From Candidatus Desulfobacillus denitrificans (lineage in GTDB: Bacteria; Pseudomonadota; Gammaproteobacteria; Burkholderiales; Rhodocyclaceae): a stretch of 64,000 nt of DNA. The notes beneath the pieces are model-generated. The model did not search any database and was not told the origin of the DNA. It saw nothing but the letters and a program-made list of their open reading frames with translations. A program made the translations under genes and the position numbers. Location: assembly GCA_017347485.1 (NCBI GenBank), contig AP021857.1, positions 2,027,390 to 2,091,389 on the forward strand, given 5' to 3'. Each line of letters starts with the position of its first letter. The first letter of the stretch is position 1. Below, piece by piece: positions 1-10,921 of this stretch.

Positions 1-723
1 CACCAGCTCGATGTCGGCGCCCAGTTTCTCCGCCAGGTTGGCCAGCTCGTTCATGAAGGAAATGCGCGTCGCCAGCATGGCGTTGGCGGCGTACTTGGTC
101 AGCTCGGCGGAGCGCACGTCCATGACGATGAGCCGCTCGTGGCTGCGCTGGAAGGGGGCGTAGAGCTGGCGCATCAGCTCGATCGCCCGCGCCTCCTCGG
201 CGCCGACGATGATGCGGTCCGGGCGCATGAAGTCCTCCACCGCGGCACCTTCCTTGAGGAATTCCGGATTGGAGACGACGCTGAAGTCGGTCTTCAGGCC
301 GCGCGCCGCCAGTTCCCCGGCGACCGCGGCGCGCACCGTGTCGGCGGTGCCGACCGGCACGGTCGACTTGTCCACGATCACCCGGTAGCCGTCCATGTGC
401 CGGCCGATGGAGCGCGCCGCCGCGACGACGTACTGCAGGTCGGCCGAGCCGTCCTCGTCGGGCGGCGTGCCCACGGCGATGAACTGCAGCAGGCCATGAT
501 CGACCGCCTCCGCCACGTCCGTGGTGAAGCGCAGGCGTCCCGCCGCGCGGTTGCGCGCGACCATCTCCTGCAGGCCCGGCTCATGGATCGGCATGCCGCC
601 GGCGTTGAGGACGCGGATCTTCTCCGCGTCGAGATCGAGGCACAGCACGTCGTTGCCCACCTCGGCAAGGCAGGTGCCGCTGACCAGGCCGACGTAGCCG
701 GTGCCGATGACGGTGATCTTCAT
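1..723 (-). CDS. ugd: UDP-glucose 6-dehydrogenase, C-terminus cut by window edge
   Basis: Oxidises UDP-glucose to UDP-glucuronate with two NAD+, giving a precursor for capsule, exopolysaccharide or lipid A sugars. Translating the minus strand from the ATG at 723 gives [20 protein letters not shown], the NAD-binding GxGYVG fingerprint of this family. It is followed by [16 protein letters not shown] and the [15 protein letters not shown] segment, and by [15 protein letters not shown], all hallmarks of the UDP-glucose/GDP-mannose dehydrogenase family. About 241 of the usual ~440-450 residues are visible. The catalytic cysteine lies beyond base 1. It sits downstream of lapB in the same direction, separated by a hairpin-rich 205-bp gap, so it may have its own transcript. 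A UDP-ManNAc dehydrogenase is less likely because of the [11 protein letters not shown] signature. Confidence 0.93.
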   Translation of the reverse strand, partial: MKITVIGTGYVGLVSGTCLAEVGNDVLCLDLDAEKIRVLNAGGMPIHEPGLQEMVARNRAAGRLRFTTDVAEAVDHGLLQFIAVGTPPDEDGSADLQYVVAAARSIGRHMDGYRVIVDKSTVPVGTADTVRAAVAGELAARGLKTDFSVVSNPEFLKEGAAVEDFMRPDRIIVGAEEARAIELMRQLYAPFQRSHERLIVMDVRSAELTKYAANAMLATRISFMNELANLAEKLGADIELV

Positions 724-741
724 GTCGCGCTCGCCGGGCCG

Positions 742-902
742 CCCCGCGCTAACGCGGGGTATTGGGCGCACCCCCACCCATCCTCCCCCGCCGAGCGGGG
801 GAGGTGACTAGTCACCCCCGCCTTGGGGCGGGGGATGGGGGGTGGGGGGCAATTTATCCCCGCAAGGGATAGCGCAGCTATCCCCCTTCCTCGGGAAGGG
901 GG
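742..902. repeat. Cluster of G/C-rich hairpins, REP-like
   Basis: The gap between lapB and ugd holds at least five inverted repeats back to back: CCCCGCG/CGCGGGG (742-748/753-759), CCTCCCCCGC/GCGGGGGAGG (782-791/795-804), the palindrome TGACTAGTCA (805-814), CCCCCGCC/GGCGGGGG (815-822/827-834), GGGATAGC/GCTATCCC (866-873/877-884) and CCCCCTTCC/GGAAGGGGG (882-890/894-902). The last two are mutually exclusive. The flanks (CACCCCCACCCATCC near 769 and GGATGGGGGTGTG near 911) are also roughly complementary, so the block may fold as one large structure. There is no U-tract, so it is not a classic terminator. Interspersed-repeat status is inference. Confidence 0.6.
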
Positions 903-928
903 GCCGGGAGGGATGGGGGTGTGCGTGC

Positions 929-2104
929 TCATGGCATCAAATCGAACTCTTCCGTCCGCTTCGGCGGATAACTCTCCCACGCCCCGCAGCCTGGGCAGCG
1001 CCAGTAGAACTGCCGCGCCTTGAAGCCGCAGCCGTCGCAGCGGTAGCGCGCCACCTTGCGCGTGTGGTTGTGGATCAGGTTCTTGATCAGCTCGAGGTCG
1101 CCGCGGCGCTCGGGCGGCGCCACCAGGATCTGCGCCTCCAGCAGCTTGTCCAGTCCGAGCAGGGTCGGATTGCGCCGCAACTCGTCGCGCACCATCTGAT
1201 AGGCGGCCTCCGGACTTTCGTCCTCGAGCGCCCACTGGAACGCCGCATCGAGCAGGTCGAGCGAAGGATGCTGGGCGAGATAGCCGCGCAGCAGCTGCAG
1301 CCCCTGCTCGCTGCGCCCCAGCTTGCGATAGGCCTCCATCAGCCTGGTGGCGGCCAGCGCGATATAGACCGGATTCTGCTGCTCGATGCGCTTCCAGGCC
1401 TCGATCGCATTCTCCCATTCGCCGGCGGCGGCATGCAGGTCGCCGAGCAGAATGGTGGCGCGTACCGACTTGCGGTGCGTTGCCAGCGCCTCATCGAGGA
1501 GCTTGCGTGCTTCGACCGGCCGGGAATTGTTGATCTCGGCGGCGGCTAGTTCGCAATAGAAGTTGGCGATTTCCTTCTGCCACAGGTGGCCGGAGTGGTC
1601 GGGCAGCTGCTGCGCGATATCGATGGCCTTGCGCCATTCCTTTTCCTGCTGGTAGATCTCGAGGAGAAAATTCAGGGCCGTCTCGTTCAGACTGGAGCCG
1701 CGCAGACCGAGGAAGATATCCTCGGCGCGGTCGAGCAGGCCGGCCTTGAGATAATCGTGCCCCAATTCAGCTAGGGCCTGCAGGCGCGGCTCATCCCGCA
1801 ACCCCTCGCGCTCGACGAGGTTCTGATGCATGCGGATGGCCCGATCGGTCTCGCCGCGGCGGCGAAACAGGTTGCCCAGGGCGAAGTGCAGCTCGACCGT
1901 CTCGGAGTCCACCTTGGCGGCCTCCAGGAAGGCGTCGATGGCCTTGTCTGGCTGCTCGTTGAGCAGGAAGTTGAGTCCCTTGAAATAGGACTTGGGCAGG
2001 GCGCGCGACTCGCGGACGACATGCCGGATGTCCACCCGCGCCGCCATCCAGCCGAGGGCGAAAAACAGCGGAATCGCCAGCAGCCACCACAGTTCGAATT
2101 CCAT
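929..2104 (-). CDS. lapB: LapB (YciM), LPS assembly protein B
   Basis: LapB is an inner-membrane-anchored TPR protein. In enterobacteria it sets LPS levels by presenting LpxC to FtsH. The 391-residue product starts with MEFELWWLLAIPLFFALGWM, a single N-terminal membrane helix, followed by TPR-type helical repeats over roughly residues 60-340. It ends in a rubredoxin-like metal site with C356, C359, C370 and C373 (CDGCGF then CPGCG). Length and domain order match the ~389-residue family. It lies directly downstream of lapA (30-bp gap), the usual lapA-lapB pair. Notably ftsH, its partner protease in other bacteria, is also in this window at 57799-59682. Confidence 0.95.
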   Translation of the reverse strand: MEFELWWLLAIPLFFALGWMAARVDIRHVVRESRALPKSYFKGLNFLLNEQPDKAIDAFLEAAKVDSETVELHFALGNLFRRRGETDRAIRMHQNLVEREGLRDEPRLQALAELGHDYLKAGLLDRAEDIFLGLRGSSLNETALNFLLEIYQQEKEWRKAIDIAQQLPDHSGHLWQKEIANFYCELAAAEINNSRPVEARKLLDEALATHRKSVRATILLGDLHAAAGEWENAIEAWKRIEQQNPVYIALAATRLMEAYRKLGRSEQGLQLLRGYLAQHPSLDLLDAAFQWALEDESPEAAYQMVRDELRRNPTLLGLDKLLEAQILVAPPERRGDLELIKNLIHNHTRKVARYRCDGCGFKARQFYWRCPGCGAWESYPPKRTEEFDLMP

Positions 2105-2134
2105 AGCCGGCCTTGTTCTTTTTGTCCTGGAGGC

Positions 2135-2392
2135 CTATTTCGGCCGCCCCCCCGACTCCAGTTCCTGCCTCAGGCGAATGAGCTCCCGGCGCTGTCGCAG
2201 GAACGTCCCCAGCGCGGCCGACAGGCCGGCCACCGCACCGACCGCGAAGAATAGCAGCATGACGGCGACCAGCGGCAGCGGCCAGGCGGCATCGAAGAAG
2301 AAATGCAGCGTCACCGTGCCGCTGTTCTTCACCGCGAAGCCGAGCAGCACGATGAACAGCACGATCCGCAGCAGCCAGACCAGATATTTCAT
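2135..2392 (-). CDS. lapA: LapA-domain (DUF1049) inner-membrane protein
   Basis: Small membrane protein that accompanies LapB in LPS assembly. The ATG at 2392 is chosen over the longer frame opening at 2494 because it gives MKYLVWLLRIVLFIVLLGFA, with a first membrane helix at once. A second helix follows (about residues 35-60), then a short basic, coiled cytosolic tail (RQRRELIRLRQELES). The 85-residue length fits the family, which runs about 85-105. The extra 34 N-terminal codons of the longer frame overlap the ihfB stop and show no family similarity. Its position between ihfB and lapB is the standard order in beta- and gammaproteobacteria. Confidence 0.88.
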   Translation of the reverse strand: MKYLVWLLRIVLFIVLLGFAVKNSGTVTLHFFFDAAWPLPLVAVMLLFFAVGAVAGLSAALGTFLRQRRELIRLRQELESGGRPK

Positions 2393-2490
2393 GTCTTCAC
2401 GCCCGGACATCCGGCCGGGTACGCCTAAAAAAAGGGCGGCATCGCCGACGCCGCCCGATTCCTCGAGGCCCTTGAATCGGCCGCGGACGG

Positions 2491-2775
2491 TCAATCGAGC
2501 TGGTCTACGCGCTCGCGCAGTTCCTTGCCCGCCTTGAAGTGCGGCACGTGCTTCTCGGGCACCTGCACCTTCTCGCCCGACTTCGGGTTGCGCCCGATCC
2601 GCGGCGGCCTGTAGTTCAACGCAAAGCTGCCGAAGCCGCGAATCTCGATGCGATCGCCGCGGGTGAGCGCGGCGGTCATGGCATCGAGAATCATCTTGAC
2701 GGCGTAATCGGCATCCTTGGCGACCAGCTGCGGGAAGCGTCCCGCCAGTTTCGCGATGAGTTCCGACTTCGTCAT
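2491..2775 (-). CDS. ihfB: Integration host factor beta subunit
   Basis: IHF-beta pairs with IHF-alpha to bend DNA sharply at specific sites in promoters, origins and phage att sites. The 94-residue product begins [17 protein letters not shown] and carries the HU/IHF core with [22 protein letters not shown], i.e. the beta-arm with its intercalating proline (RIGRNP), and ends near the usual length. It lies 15 bp downstream of rpsA, the classic rpsA-ihfB pair. Its product is the expected host cofactor for the tyrosine integrase of the element at 26266-36099, though that link is inference. Confidence 0.96.
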   Translation of the reverse strand: MTKSELIAKLAGRFPQLVAKDADYAVKMILDAMTAALTRGDRIEIRGFGSFALNYRPPRIGRNPKSGEKVQVPEKHVPHFKAGKELRERVDQLD

Positions 2776-2790
2776 GTTCGCCTGATGAGG

Positions 2791-4503
<1,713 letters not shown>

Positions 4504-4686
4504 AAAGTTATAAACCTAACGCCGGCCAAAAAGGGTCGGCTCTTGTAAGTTGAACATCGCCGCAAAAAAAACCGCACGCTGTTGCAGGGCAATCCTGCAT
4601 CAACCCTACCGTCGATTGACCCGCCCGTCGGGCGGCTCCGGCAGTGCCGTCGTCTTCGCGACACCTTCGCTTGCGGGCGTCTCCCT
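4504..4686 (-). other. rpsA upstream leader region
   Basis: The 183-bp gap between the aroA-cmk stop and the rpsA start holds no convincing ORF. Read on the minus strand it contains a hairpin CCGCCC/GGGCGG (4621-4626/4630-4635) and a small TGCAGG/CCTGCA hairpin, followed about 13 nt later by a run of eight T. Whether this is an attenuating terminator of the aroA-cmk transcript or part of an S1 autoregulatory leader cannot be decided from sequence alone. Confidence 0.3.
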
Positions 4687-6642
4687 TCAGGAGCGCGCCG
4701 CAGCTTTCGGCAAACGTTGCCTGGCCCGTTCGATCACCCAGTCGACGGCCTCATCGACCGTCATCGCCGTGGTGTCGAGCAGCTCGGCATCCGCGCATTT
4801 CCGCAGGGGGGCGACCGCCCGCGCGCTGTCGCGCGCATCGCGTTCGCGGAGATCCTGCAAAAGGGTGTCAATGCTAGCAGACATTCCTTTGTCGATCAAC
4901 TGTTTATGACGCCGCTCCGCGCGCGCCTCGGCGGTCGCCGTGAGGAACACCTTGAGGGGGGCATCGGGGAACACCACCGAACCCATGTCGCGCCCTTCGG
5001 CGACGAGGCCCGGCGACTGCCGATAGGCGCGCTGGCGCCCGAGCAGGGCCGCCCGCACGGCCGGGACTGCGGCCACCTTGGAGGCGCCGGCCGAACAGGC
5101 CTCGCTGCGGATGGCCTCGGCGGCCTCCTCGCCGCCGAGCAGGATGCGGCCGCCCTCGAAGGTCGCCGGCAGGGTCTCGGCGATGCGCGCCAGCGCGTCC
5201 CCGTCTTCCAGGGACACGTCGGCGCGTATCGCGGCCAGAGCCACCAGGCGATAGAGGGCGCCGCTGTCGAGGTAGTGAAAGCCCAGCGCTTCCGCCACCC
5301 GTGCCGCCACCGTGCCCTTGCCCGAGGCCGAGGGGCCGTCGATGGCGATCACCGGCGCCACCAGTCCGGCGAAGCGTTCGAAATACTCGGGGAAGGTCTT
5401 GTTTACGCACTTCGGATCGTTGATGCGCACCGGCACACCGCCCAGGCAGGCCAGGGAAAAGCACATCGCCATGCGATGGTCGTCGTAGGTGTCGATGCTG
5501 GCGTTCGGGACGAAAGTCAGTCCCCCGGACACGGCGATGTCATCCGCCCCCTCCTCCACCGTCGCGCCGAGCTTGCGCAATTCGGTCGCCATGGCGGCGA
5601 TGCGGTCGGTTTCCTTGACCCGCCAGCTGGCGATGTTCGTCAAGCGTGTCCTGCCCTCGGCGAACAGCGCCGCCACGGCCAGGGTCATGGCGGCGTCCGG
5701 AATGTGGTTGCAGTCGAGCTCGATGGCCCGCAGGCGGCCGCCGGCCGGCGCCCGCGCTTCGATCCAGTTCGGGCCCATCTCGATGCGCGCGCCCATCGCC
5801 GCCAACGCCTCGGCGAAGCGCACGTCGCCCTGGATGCTGTCCCGCCCCACCCCCTCGACCCGCACCGGCCCGCCGGCAGTCGCCCCGGCCGCCAGGAAAT
5901 ACGAGGCGGCGGAAGCGTCGCCCTCGACGAACACCGTGCCGGGACTGCGGTAGCGCGTCCCGGCCGGTATGTGGAAGGCGCGCCAGCCGTCGCGCTCGAC
6001 GGCGACGCCGAAGCGCGCCATCAGCTTGAGGGTGATGTCGATGTAGGGCTTGGAGATGAGTTCGCCCGCCACCTCCACCGTCGCGCCGGCGCCGGTCGTC
6101 GGCAGGGCCATCAGCAGCGCGGTGAGGAACTGGCTGGAAGCTTCGCCGCGCACCGTGACCCGGCCACCGGCCTTGATCGCTGCCGGTTGGATTTCCAGCG
6201 GCGGAAAACCTTCGTTGCCGAGATAGCGGATGTCGGCGCCGATCTGGCGCAGGGCATCCACCAGGTCGCCGATCGGCCGCTCGTGCATGCGCGGCACGCC
6301 CGTGAGGCGATAATCGCCGCCGGCAAGCGCCAGCGCCGCCGTCAGCGGGCGGAAGGCCGTGCCGGCGTTGCCGAGGAACAGCTCGGCCTGCTTGACCGGG
6401 AACAGGCCGCCGGCGCCGCGCACGATGAAATCGTTGCCCTCCCCGCGGCGCCAGTCGATGCCGAGCGCACGCAGCGCCTCGAGCATGCGCTCGACGTCGT
6501 CGGACACCAGCAGGTCGCGGATGTCGGTCTCGCCCTCGGCCAGGGCGGCAAGCAGCAGGAAGCGGTTGGAGATGCTCTTCGAGCCGGGCAGTCGCACCGT
6601 GCCTGCCGCGAATGTCGCCGGAGCGAGGTCGAGAAACTCCAT
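4687..6642 (-). CDS. aroA-cmk: Fused EPSP synthase / cytidylate kinase
   Basis: One continuous 651-residue frame encodes two enzymes. Residues 1 to about 428 are 3-phosphoshikimate 1-carboxyvinyltransferase (shikimate pathway, step 6). The N-terminus reads [20 protein letters not shown], and the segments [32 protein letters not shown] and [21 protein letters not shown] are typical. Immediately after [16 protein letters not shown] comes [16 protein letters not shown], the P-loop of cytidylate kinase (GPSASGKGT at residues 436-444), then SGALYR and [15 protein letters not shown]. There is almost no linker. Both halves look complete. The start overlaps the tyrA stop by one base (ATGA), so translation is probably coupled. 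In most relatives aroA and cmk are adjacent separate genes in this same position. Confidence 0.95.
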   Translation of the reverse strand: MEFLDLAPATFAAGTVRLPGSKSISNRFLLLAALAEGETDIRDLLVSDDVERMLEALRALGIDWRRGEGNDFIVRGAGGLFPVKQAELFLGNAGTAFRPLTAALALAGGDYRLTGVPRMHERPIGDLVDALRQIGADIRYLGNEGFPPLEIQPAAIKAGGRVTVRGEASSQFLTALLMALPTTGAGATVEVAGELISKPYIDITLKLMARFGVAVERDGWRAFHIPAGTRYRSPGTVFVEGDASAASYFLAAGATAGGPVRVEGVGRDSIQGDVRFAEALAAMGARIEMGPNWIEARAPAGGRLRAIELDCNHIPDAAMTLAVAALFAEGRTRLTNIASWRVKETDRIAAMATELRKLGATVEEGADDIAVSGGLTFVPNASIDTYDDHRMAMCFSLACLGGVPVRINDPKCVNKTFPEYFERFAGLVAPVIAIDGPSASGKGTVAARVAEALGFHYLDSGALYRLVALAAIRADVSLEDGDALARIAETLPATFEGGRILLGGEEAAEAIRSEACSAGASKVAAVPAVRAALLGRQRAYRQSPGLVAEGRDMGSVVFPDAPLKVFLTATAEARAERRHKQLIDKGMSASIDTLLQDLRERDARDSARAVAPLRKCADAELLDTTAMTVDEAVDWVIERARQRLPKAAARS

Positions 6643-7520
6643 CAGGACAGTTTGCCCTCGGCCCAGGCGCGGCGCACGGTGCGCGCCTCGTCGAAGACCG
6701 CCTCCAGCGCGGCGGCGTCACCGGCAAGCAGCGCCCGGCGCAATTCGTCGAGCTGGCGCTGGTACTGCTCCAATTCACCGAGCAGGGCTTCCCGGTTGGC
6801 GATGCAGATGTCGCGCCACATCTCGGGATGGCTGGCGGCGATGCGGGTGAAGTCGCGGAAGCCGCTGGCGGCGAAGCGGAAGAACTCCTCGCGGTTGTCG
6901 CGCTGCGCCAGGTCGTGCACCAGGGCGAAGGACAGCAGGTGCGGCAGGTGGCTCACGGCGGCGAAGACCTGGTCGTGACGCGAAGGAGCCATTTCGTGCA
7001 CCGTGGCGCCGCAGGCGGCCCAGGCGGCGCGTACGCGCGCGACCGCTGCGGCATCGTTCTCCGGCAGCGGTGTCAGCACCACTTTCCGGTCGACATAAAG
7101 GTCTGCCGTCGCCGCAGCCGCACCGCTGTTCTCGGCGCCGGCGATGGGGTGTGCCGGCACGAACCGCGCGAGATGCTGCGGCAAGAACCGGCGTACGGCG
7201 GCAACGACATCGCCCTTGGTGCTGCCGCCGTCGGTGATGACAACCCGGGATCCAAGATGCGGCGCCATCGCCTGCATCAGCGGCGGCATCTGGCCGACCG
7301 GCGTGGCGAGCAGGACAATATCGGCATTCTTCAGGGTGGCGGCATCGCAGGCGCCGACGCGGTCGATGAGACCGCGGCGCAGCGCCTCGTCGAGGGTGGC
7401 CCGGCTGCGACCGATGCCGACCACCTCCCCCGCCATGCCGGTCCTTTTCAGGGCCAGCGCAAAGGAGCCGCCGATGAGGCCGACGCCAAAGACGACGATC
7501 TTGCCGAACCCGAGGCTCAC
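6642..7520 (-). CDS. tyrA: Prephenate/arogenate dehydrogenase
   Basis: Catalyses NAD(P)-dependent oxidative decarboxylation of prephenate (or arogenate) on the way to tyrosine. The 292-residue protein starts with a Rossmann fold, [18 protein letters not shown] (GxGxxG). It has the conserved [14 protein letters not shown] segment and the [10 protein letters not shown] motif containing the catalytic-region histidine, and it lacks a chorismate mutase domain, so it is the monofunctional type. It sits 3 bp after hisC and shares one base with aroA-cmk, indicating a tightly packed hisC-tyrA-aroA-cmk operon. Substrate preference between prephenate and arogenate cannot be read from the sequence. Confidence 0.93.
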   Translation of the reverse strand: MSLGFGKIVVFGVGLIGGSFALALKRTGMAGEVVGIGRSRATLDEALRRGLIDRVGACDAATLKNADIVLLATPVGQMPPLMQAMAPHLGSRVVITDGGSTKGDVVAAVRRFLPQHLARFVPAHPIAGAENSGAAAATADLYVDRKVVLTPLPENDAAAVARVRAAWAACGATVHEMAPSRHDQVFAAVSHLPHLLSFALVHDLAQRDNREEFFRFAASGFRDFTRIAASHPEMWRDICIANREALLGELEQYQRQLDELRRALLAGDAAALEAVFDEARTVRRAWAEGKLS

Positions 7521-7523
7521 GGA

Positions 7524-8621
7524 TTATCCGGCCAGCGCCTTTTCCAGGGCTTCGAGGAAGCGCGCGTTCTCGCGTTCCAGGCCGATGGTGACGCGCAGGT
7601 GCTCGGGCAGCGCATAGCCGGCGATCGGGCGCACGATGACGCCCTGCTTGAGCAGCGCCTGGTTCACCCTGGCCGCATCGCCCGCCTTGAAGGTGACGAA
7701 GTTGCCGTGCGAAGGGATGTGCTCGAGGCCGAGTCGCTTCAGGCCGGCGACGATCTGCTCCATGCCGCGCCGGTTGTTGTCGTAGCTCTCGGCGATGAAG
7801 GCATGGTCGTCGAGCGCGGCGACGGCGCCGGCCAGCGCCAGGTTGTTCACGTTGAAGGGCTGGCGCACGCGGTGCATCAGGTCGGCGATCTCGGCGGTGG
7901 TGACGGCGTAGCCGACGCGCAGGCCGGCGAGGCCGTGGATCTTCGAGAAGGTGCGCGTGACGACCAGGTTGGGGAATTCCTTCACCCAGGCCAGGGTGTC
8001 GACGCGGTCGGCCGGCGGCAGGTACTCGTTGTAGGCTTCATCCAGCACCACCAATACGTCCTTCGGCACCTGCTGCAGGAAGGCCTTCACCTGGGCGCCG
8101 GGCAGGAAATTGCCGGTCGGGTTGTTCGGGTTCGCCACCCAGACGATGCGGGTGTCGTGCCGGATGGCGGCGCGCATGGCGTCGAGGTCGTGGCCGTAGT
8201 GTTTCGCCGGCACGACGATGCACTCGCCGCCGGCCGACATCGTCGCCAGCGGATAGACGGCGAAGGCGTGCTTCGAGAACACCGAGGAGCGCCCCGGCGC
8301 GAGGAAGACGCGGGCGGCCAGGTCGAGCACGTCGTTGGAGCCGTTGCCCAGCACGATCTGCTCCATGCCGATGCCGAGCCGCTCCGACAATGCAGCGGTC
8401 AGGTCGAACTGGTCCGGATAGCGCTCGATCCCCTCCATGGCCGCCTGCATCGCCGCGCGCGCGCGCGGGCTCATGCCGAGCGGGTTCTCGTTGGAGGCCA
8501 GCTTGACGATCTTGTCGATGGGCAGGCCCATCTCCCGTGCCAGTTGGGTGATCGGTTTCCCGGGCTGGTAGGGTGAAATGGCGCGGATGTAGGGCGGTGC
8601 GTGTTCGGCGATGCTCATCAT
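7524..8621 (-). CDS. hisC: Histidinol-phosphate aminotransferase
   Basis: PLP-dependent class I/II aminotransferase converting imidazole acetol phosphate to histidinol phosphate. In this genomic context it may also act on phenylpyruvate or 4-hydroxyphenylpyruvate. The ATG at 8621 is preferred because GAGGGAG lies about 5 nt upstream; a second ATG follows at once (8618). The protein (365 aa) has VKLASNENPLGMSPRA near the N-terminus, ANPNNPTGNFLP, LDEAYNEY, and the PLP-lysine segment TRTFSKIHGLAGLRVGYAV. The longer frame to 8717 overlaps pheA and adds a low-complexity tail, so it was not used. Pseudomonas and Burkholderia relatives have the same pheA-hisC-tyrA order. Confidence 0.93.
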   Translation of the reverse strand: MMSIAEHAPPYIRAISPYQPGKPITQLAREMGLPIDKIVKLASNENPLGMSPRARAAMQAAMEGIERYPDQFDLTAALSERLGIGMEQIVLGNGSNDVLDLAARVFLAPGRSSVFSKHAFAVYPLATMSAGGECIVVPAKHYGHDLDAMRAAIRHDTRIVWVANPNNPTGNFLPGAQVKAFLQQVPKDVLVVLDEAYNEYLPPADRVDTLAWVKEFPNLVVTRTFSKIHGLAGLRVGYAVTTAEIADLMHRVRQPFNVNNLALAGAVAALDDHAFIAESYDNNRRGMEQIVAGLKRLGLEHIPSHGNFVTFKAGDAARVNQALLKQGVIVRPIAGYALPEHLRVTIGLERENARFLEALEKALAG

Positions 8622-8667
8622 CGATTCTCCCTCGGTGGACTGCCTCTCCCCTTGTTCTTGGTCGGCC

Positions 8668-9735
8668 TCAGGCCACTGCGCTCGGATAGGAGCCCAGGAC
8701 CTTGACGAAGGCGGCACGCTCGCGCAGCTCGGCGAAGGCCTTCGTCACGCGCTCCTCGCTCTGGTGGCCCTCGACGTCGACGTAGAAGACGTATTCCCAC
8801 AGGCCGGTGCGCGACGGGCGCGACTCGAACTTGCTCATCGACACGCCGTAGCGGGCCAGGGGCTCCAGCAGGGCGTACATGGCGCCGGCCTTGTTCTGCG
8901 AGGCGCAGACGATGGAGGTCTTGTCGCGGCCGGACGGGCCGGCGTCGTGCCTGCCGATGACGAGAAAGCGCGTGGTGTTGTTCGGGTCGTCCTCGATGTC
9001 GTGCGCCAGGCGGTTCAGGCCATAGCGGGCGGCTGCGGCCTCTCCTGCAATCGCGCAGGACTCCGCATCCTCGGCCGCCATTCGCGCCGCCTCGGCATTG
9101 CTCGCCACCGGCACGCGCGGCAGATTTGGCAGGTGGCGGTTGAGCCACTCGTGGCACTGCGCCAGCGACTGGCTGTGCGAATAGAGGCGCCTGACGTCCT
9201 CGAGCTTCTCTGCCTTGGAGAGCAGGTGCTGGTGGATGCGCAGCATGACCTCGCCGCAGATCCTGATCGGCATCTGCAGCAGCAGGTCGAGCGTGCGTCC
9301 GACAGCCCCTTCCGTGGAATTTTCCACCGGCACCACGCCGTAGTCGGCATGGCCTGCTTCGACGGCGCGGAAGACCTCGTCGATGGTGGACATCGCGGTG
9401 AAGTTCGGGGCGGAGCCGAAATGCTTCTTCGCTGCGCCTTCTGTAAAAGTACCCTCGGGGCCGAAATAGGCAATGCGCAGCGGTTGCTCCAGCGCCAGGC
9501 AGGCCGACATGATCTCGCGGAAGATATGCCATACCGTTCCGTCGGCCAGGGGCCCCTGGTTGAGCCCGGTGATGCGCCGCAGGACCTGCGCCTCGCGCTC
9601 GGGACGATAAACCACTGCGCCCCCCTTGACGCGACCGATTTCGTGGGCGATCTCGGCGCGGCGCGAAAGACGCTGCAACACCTCCTCGTCGAGGCGGTCG
9701 ATCTCCGCCCTGAGCCGCTGCAGGTCCTCGCTCAC
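8668..9735 (-). CDS. pheA: P-protein: chorismate mutase / prephenate dehydratase
   Basis: Bifunctional enzyme that makes phenylpyruvate from chorismate. Residues 1 to ~85 form the AroQ-type chorismate mutase (LRAEIDRLDEEVLQRLSRRA, then a basic VYRPEREAQVLRRI). Residues ~86-270 are the dehydratase (IAYFGPEGTFTEGAA, VPVENSTEGAVGRTLDLLL, and NNTTRFLVIG, which holds the catalytic threonine). The C-terminal ~75 residues are an ACT domain with the phenylalanine-binding ESRPSR motif (SKFESRPSRTGLWEYVFYVD), so feedback control by phenylalanine is expected. 355 residues is the normal length. It follows serA by 7 bp. Confidence 0.96.
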   Translation of the reverse strand: MSEDLQRLRAEIDRLDEEVLQRLSRRAEIAHEIGRVKGGAVVYRPEREAQVLRRITGLNQGPLADGTVWHIFREIMSACLALEQPLRIAYFGPEGTFTEGAAKKHFGSAPNFTAMSTIDEVFRAVEAGHADYGVVPVENSTEGAVGRTLDLLLQMPIRICGEVMLRIHQHLLSKAEKLEDVRRLYSHSQSLAQCHEWLNRHLPNLPRVPVASNAEAARMAAEDAESCAIAGEAAAARYGLNRLAHDIEDDPNNTTRFLVIGRHDAGPSGRDKTSIVCASQNKAGAMYALLEPLARYGVSMSKFESRPSRTGLWEYVFYVDVEGHQSEERVTKAFAELRERAAFVKVLGSYPSAVA

Positions 9736-9742
9736 CTGACGC

Positions 9743-10921
9743 TCACGCCGGCAGGTAGCGCACGGTCAGCACGCCCTCGATGCCGGAGATGGAATCGATC
9801 ACCGCCTGGGAGGCGGCGCTGTCCACATCCACCAGGGTATAGGCGATGTCGCCGCGCGATTTGTTCACCATGTTGTGGATGTTGAGGTTGGCCTTGGCCA
9901 GCGCCGTGGAGATCTGACCGACCATGTTCGGCACGTTGGCGTTGACGATGGCGATGCGGAAGCCCGACTCGCGCGGCATCACGGTGTTGGGAAAGTTCAC
10001 CGCGTTCTGCACGTTGCCGTGCTCGAGGTAGTCGCGCACCTGGTCGGCCACCATCGCCGCGCAGTTGTCTTCCGCCTCGCGCGTCGAGGCGCCCAGATGC
10101 GGCAGGGCCACCACATGTGGATGGTTGTTGACATGCGGGCTGGGGAAATCGCAGACATAGCCGCCAAGCTTCTTCACCTCCAATGCCGCCAGCACGGCGG
10201 CCTCGTCCACCACGCCCTCGCGGGAGAAATTCAGCAGCACGGCGCCGTGGCGGACATGCTCCAGCGACTGCTCGTTGACCATCTTGCGCGTGGCATCCAC
10301 CAGCGGCACGTGCAAGCTGACAAAGTTCGAGTTCTTCAGCACCTCGGCCACACTGTGCGCCTTCCTCACCTGCGAGGGCAGGCTCCAGGCGGCGTCCACG
10401 GTGATTTCCGGGTCGTAGCCCATGACGTTCATGCCGAGCTTGATGGCGGCATCCGCCACCAGGCAGCCGATCTTGCCGAGGCCGATGACGCCGAGCGTGT
10501 GGCCGGCCAGTTCGTAGCCGGCGAAGTTCTTCTTGCCGTCTTCGACCTTCCTCTCCATCTCCGGATCCTTCGGATCGAGGGCCGCGACGAAGCGCATGGC
10601 GCCGGTGAGGTTGCGCGCCGCCAGCAGCATGCCGGCGATGACCAGCTCCTTGACGGCGTTGGCGTTGGCGCCCGGCGCATTGAAGACCGGCACGCCGCGC
10701 GCGCTCATCGCCTTCACCGGGATGTTGTTGGTGCCGGCGCCGGCGCGGCCGATGGCGCGCACCGAGGCCGGGATGTCCATCTTGTGCATGTCCGCCGAGC
10801 GCACCAGGATGGCATCGGGCGCGTCGGCCTCCTTGCCGACGGCGAACTGTTCTGCGGGCAGACGCTTCAGGCCTGCCTGGGAAATCTGGTTGAGCACCAG
10901 GATCCTGTAGGTGTTAGCCAT
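9743..10921 (-). CDS. serA: D-3-phosphoglycerate dehydrogenase, short ACT type
   Basis: First step of serine synthesis: oxidises 3-phosphoglycerate to phosphohydroxypyruvate. The 392-residue protein has the catalytic domain split around a Rossmann NAD domain ([19 protein letters not shown]). A conserved [13 protein letters not shown] segment and the catalytic-histidine region [16 protein letters not shown] follow. A C-terminal ACT domain ([20 protein letters not shown]) is expected to confer serine feedback. It lacks the extra ASB domain of long-type enzymes. Its ATG overlaps the end of serC by 8 bp, so the pair is translationally coupled and supplies both enzymes of the same short pathway. 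Confidence 0.93.
   Translation of the reverse strand: MANTYRILVLNQISQAGLKRLPAEQFAVGKEADAPDAILVRSADMHKMDIPASVRAIGRAGAGTNNIPVKAMSARGVPVFNAPGANANAVKELVIAGMLLAARNLTGAMRFVAALDPKDPEMERKVEDGKKNFAGYELAGHTLGVIGLGKIGCLVADAAIKLGMNVMGYDPEITVDAAWSLPSQVRKAHSVAEVLKNSNFVSLHVPLVDATRKMVNEQSLEHVRHGAVLLNFSREGVVDEAAVLAALEVKKLGGYVCDFPSPHVNNHPHVVALPHLGASTREAEDNCAAMVADQVRDYLEHGNVQNAVNFPNTVMPRESGFRIAIVNANVPNMVGQISTALAKANLNIHNMVNKSRGDIAYTLVDVDSAASQAVIDSISGIEGVLTVRYLPA

Noticed and set aside
4582..6978. 798-codon plus-strand frame opposite aroA-cmk
   Set aside because: Antisense to two unmistakable enzyme domains and of biased composition; no ribosome binding site logic or motif.
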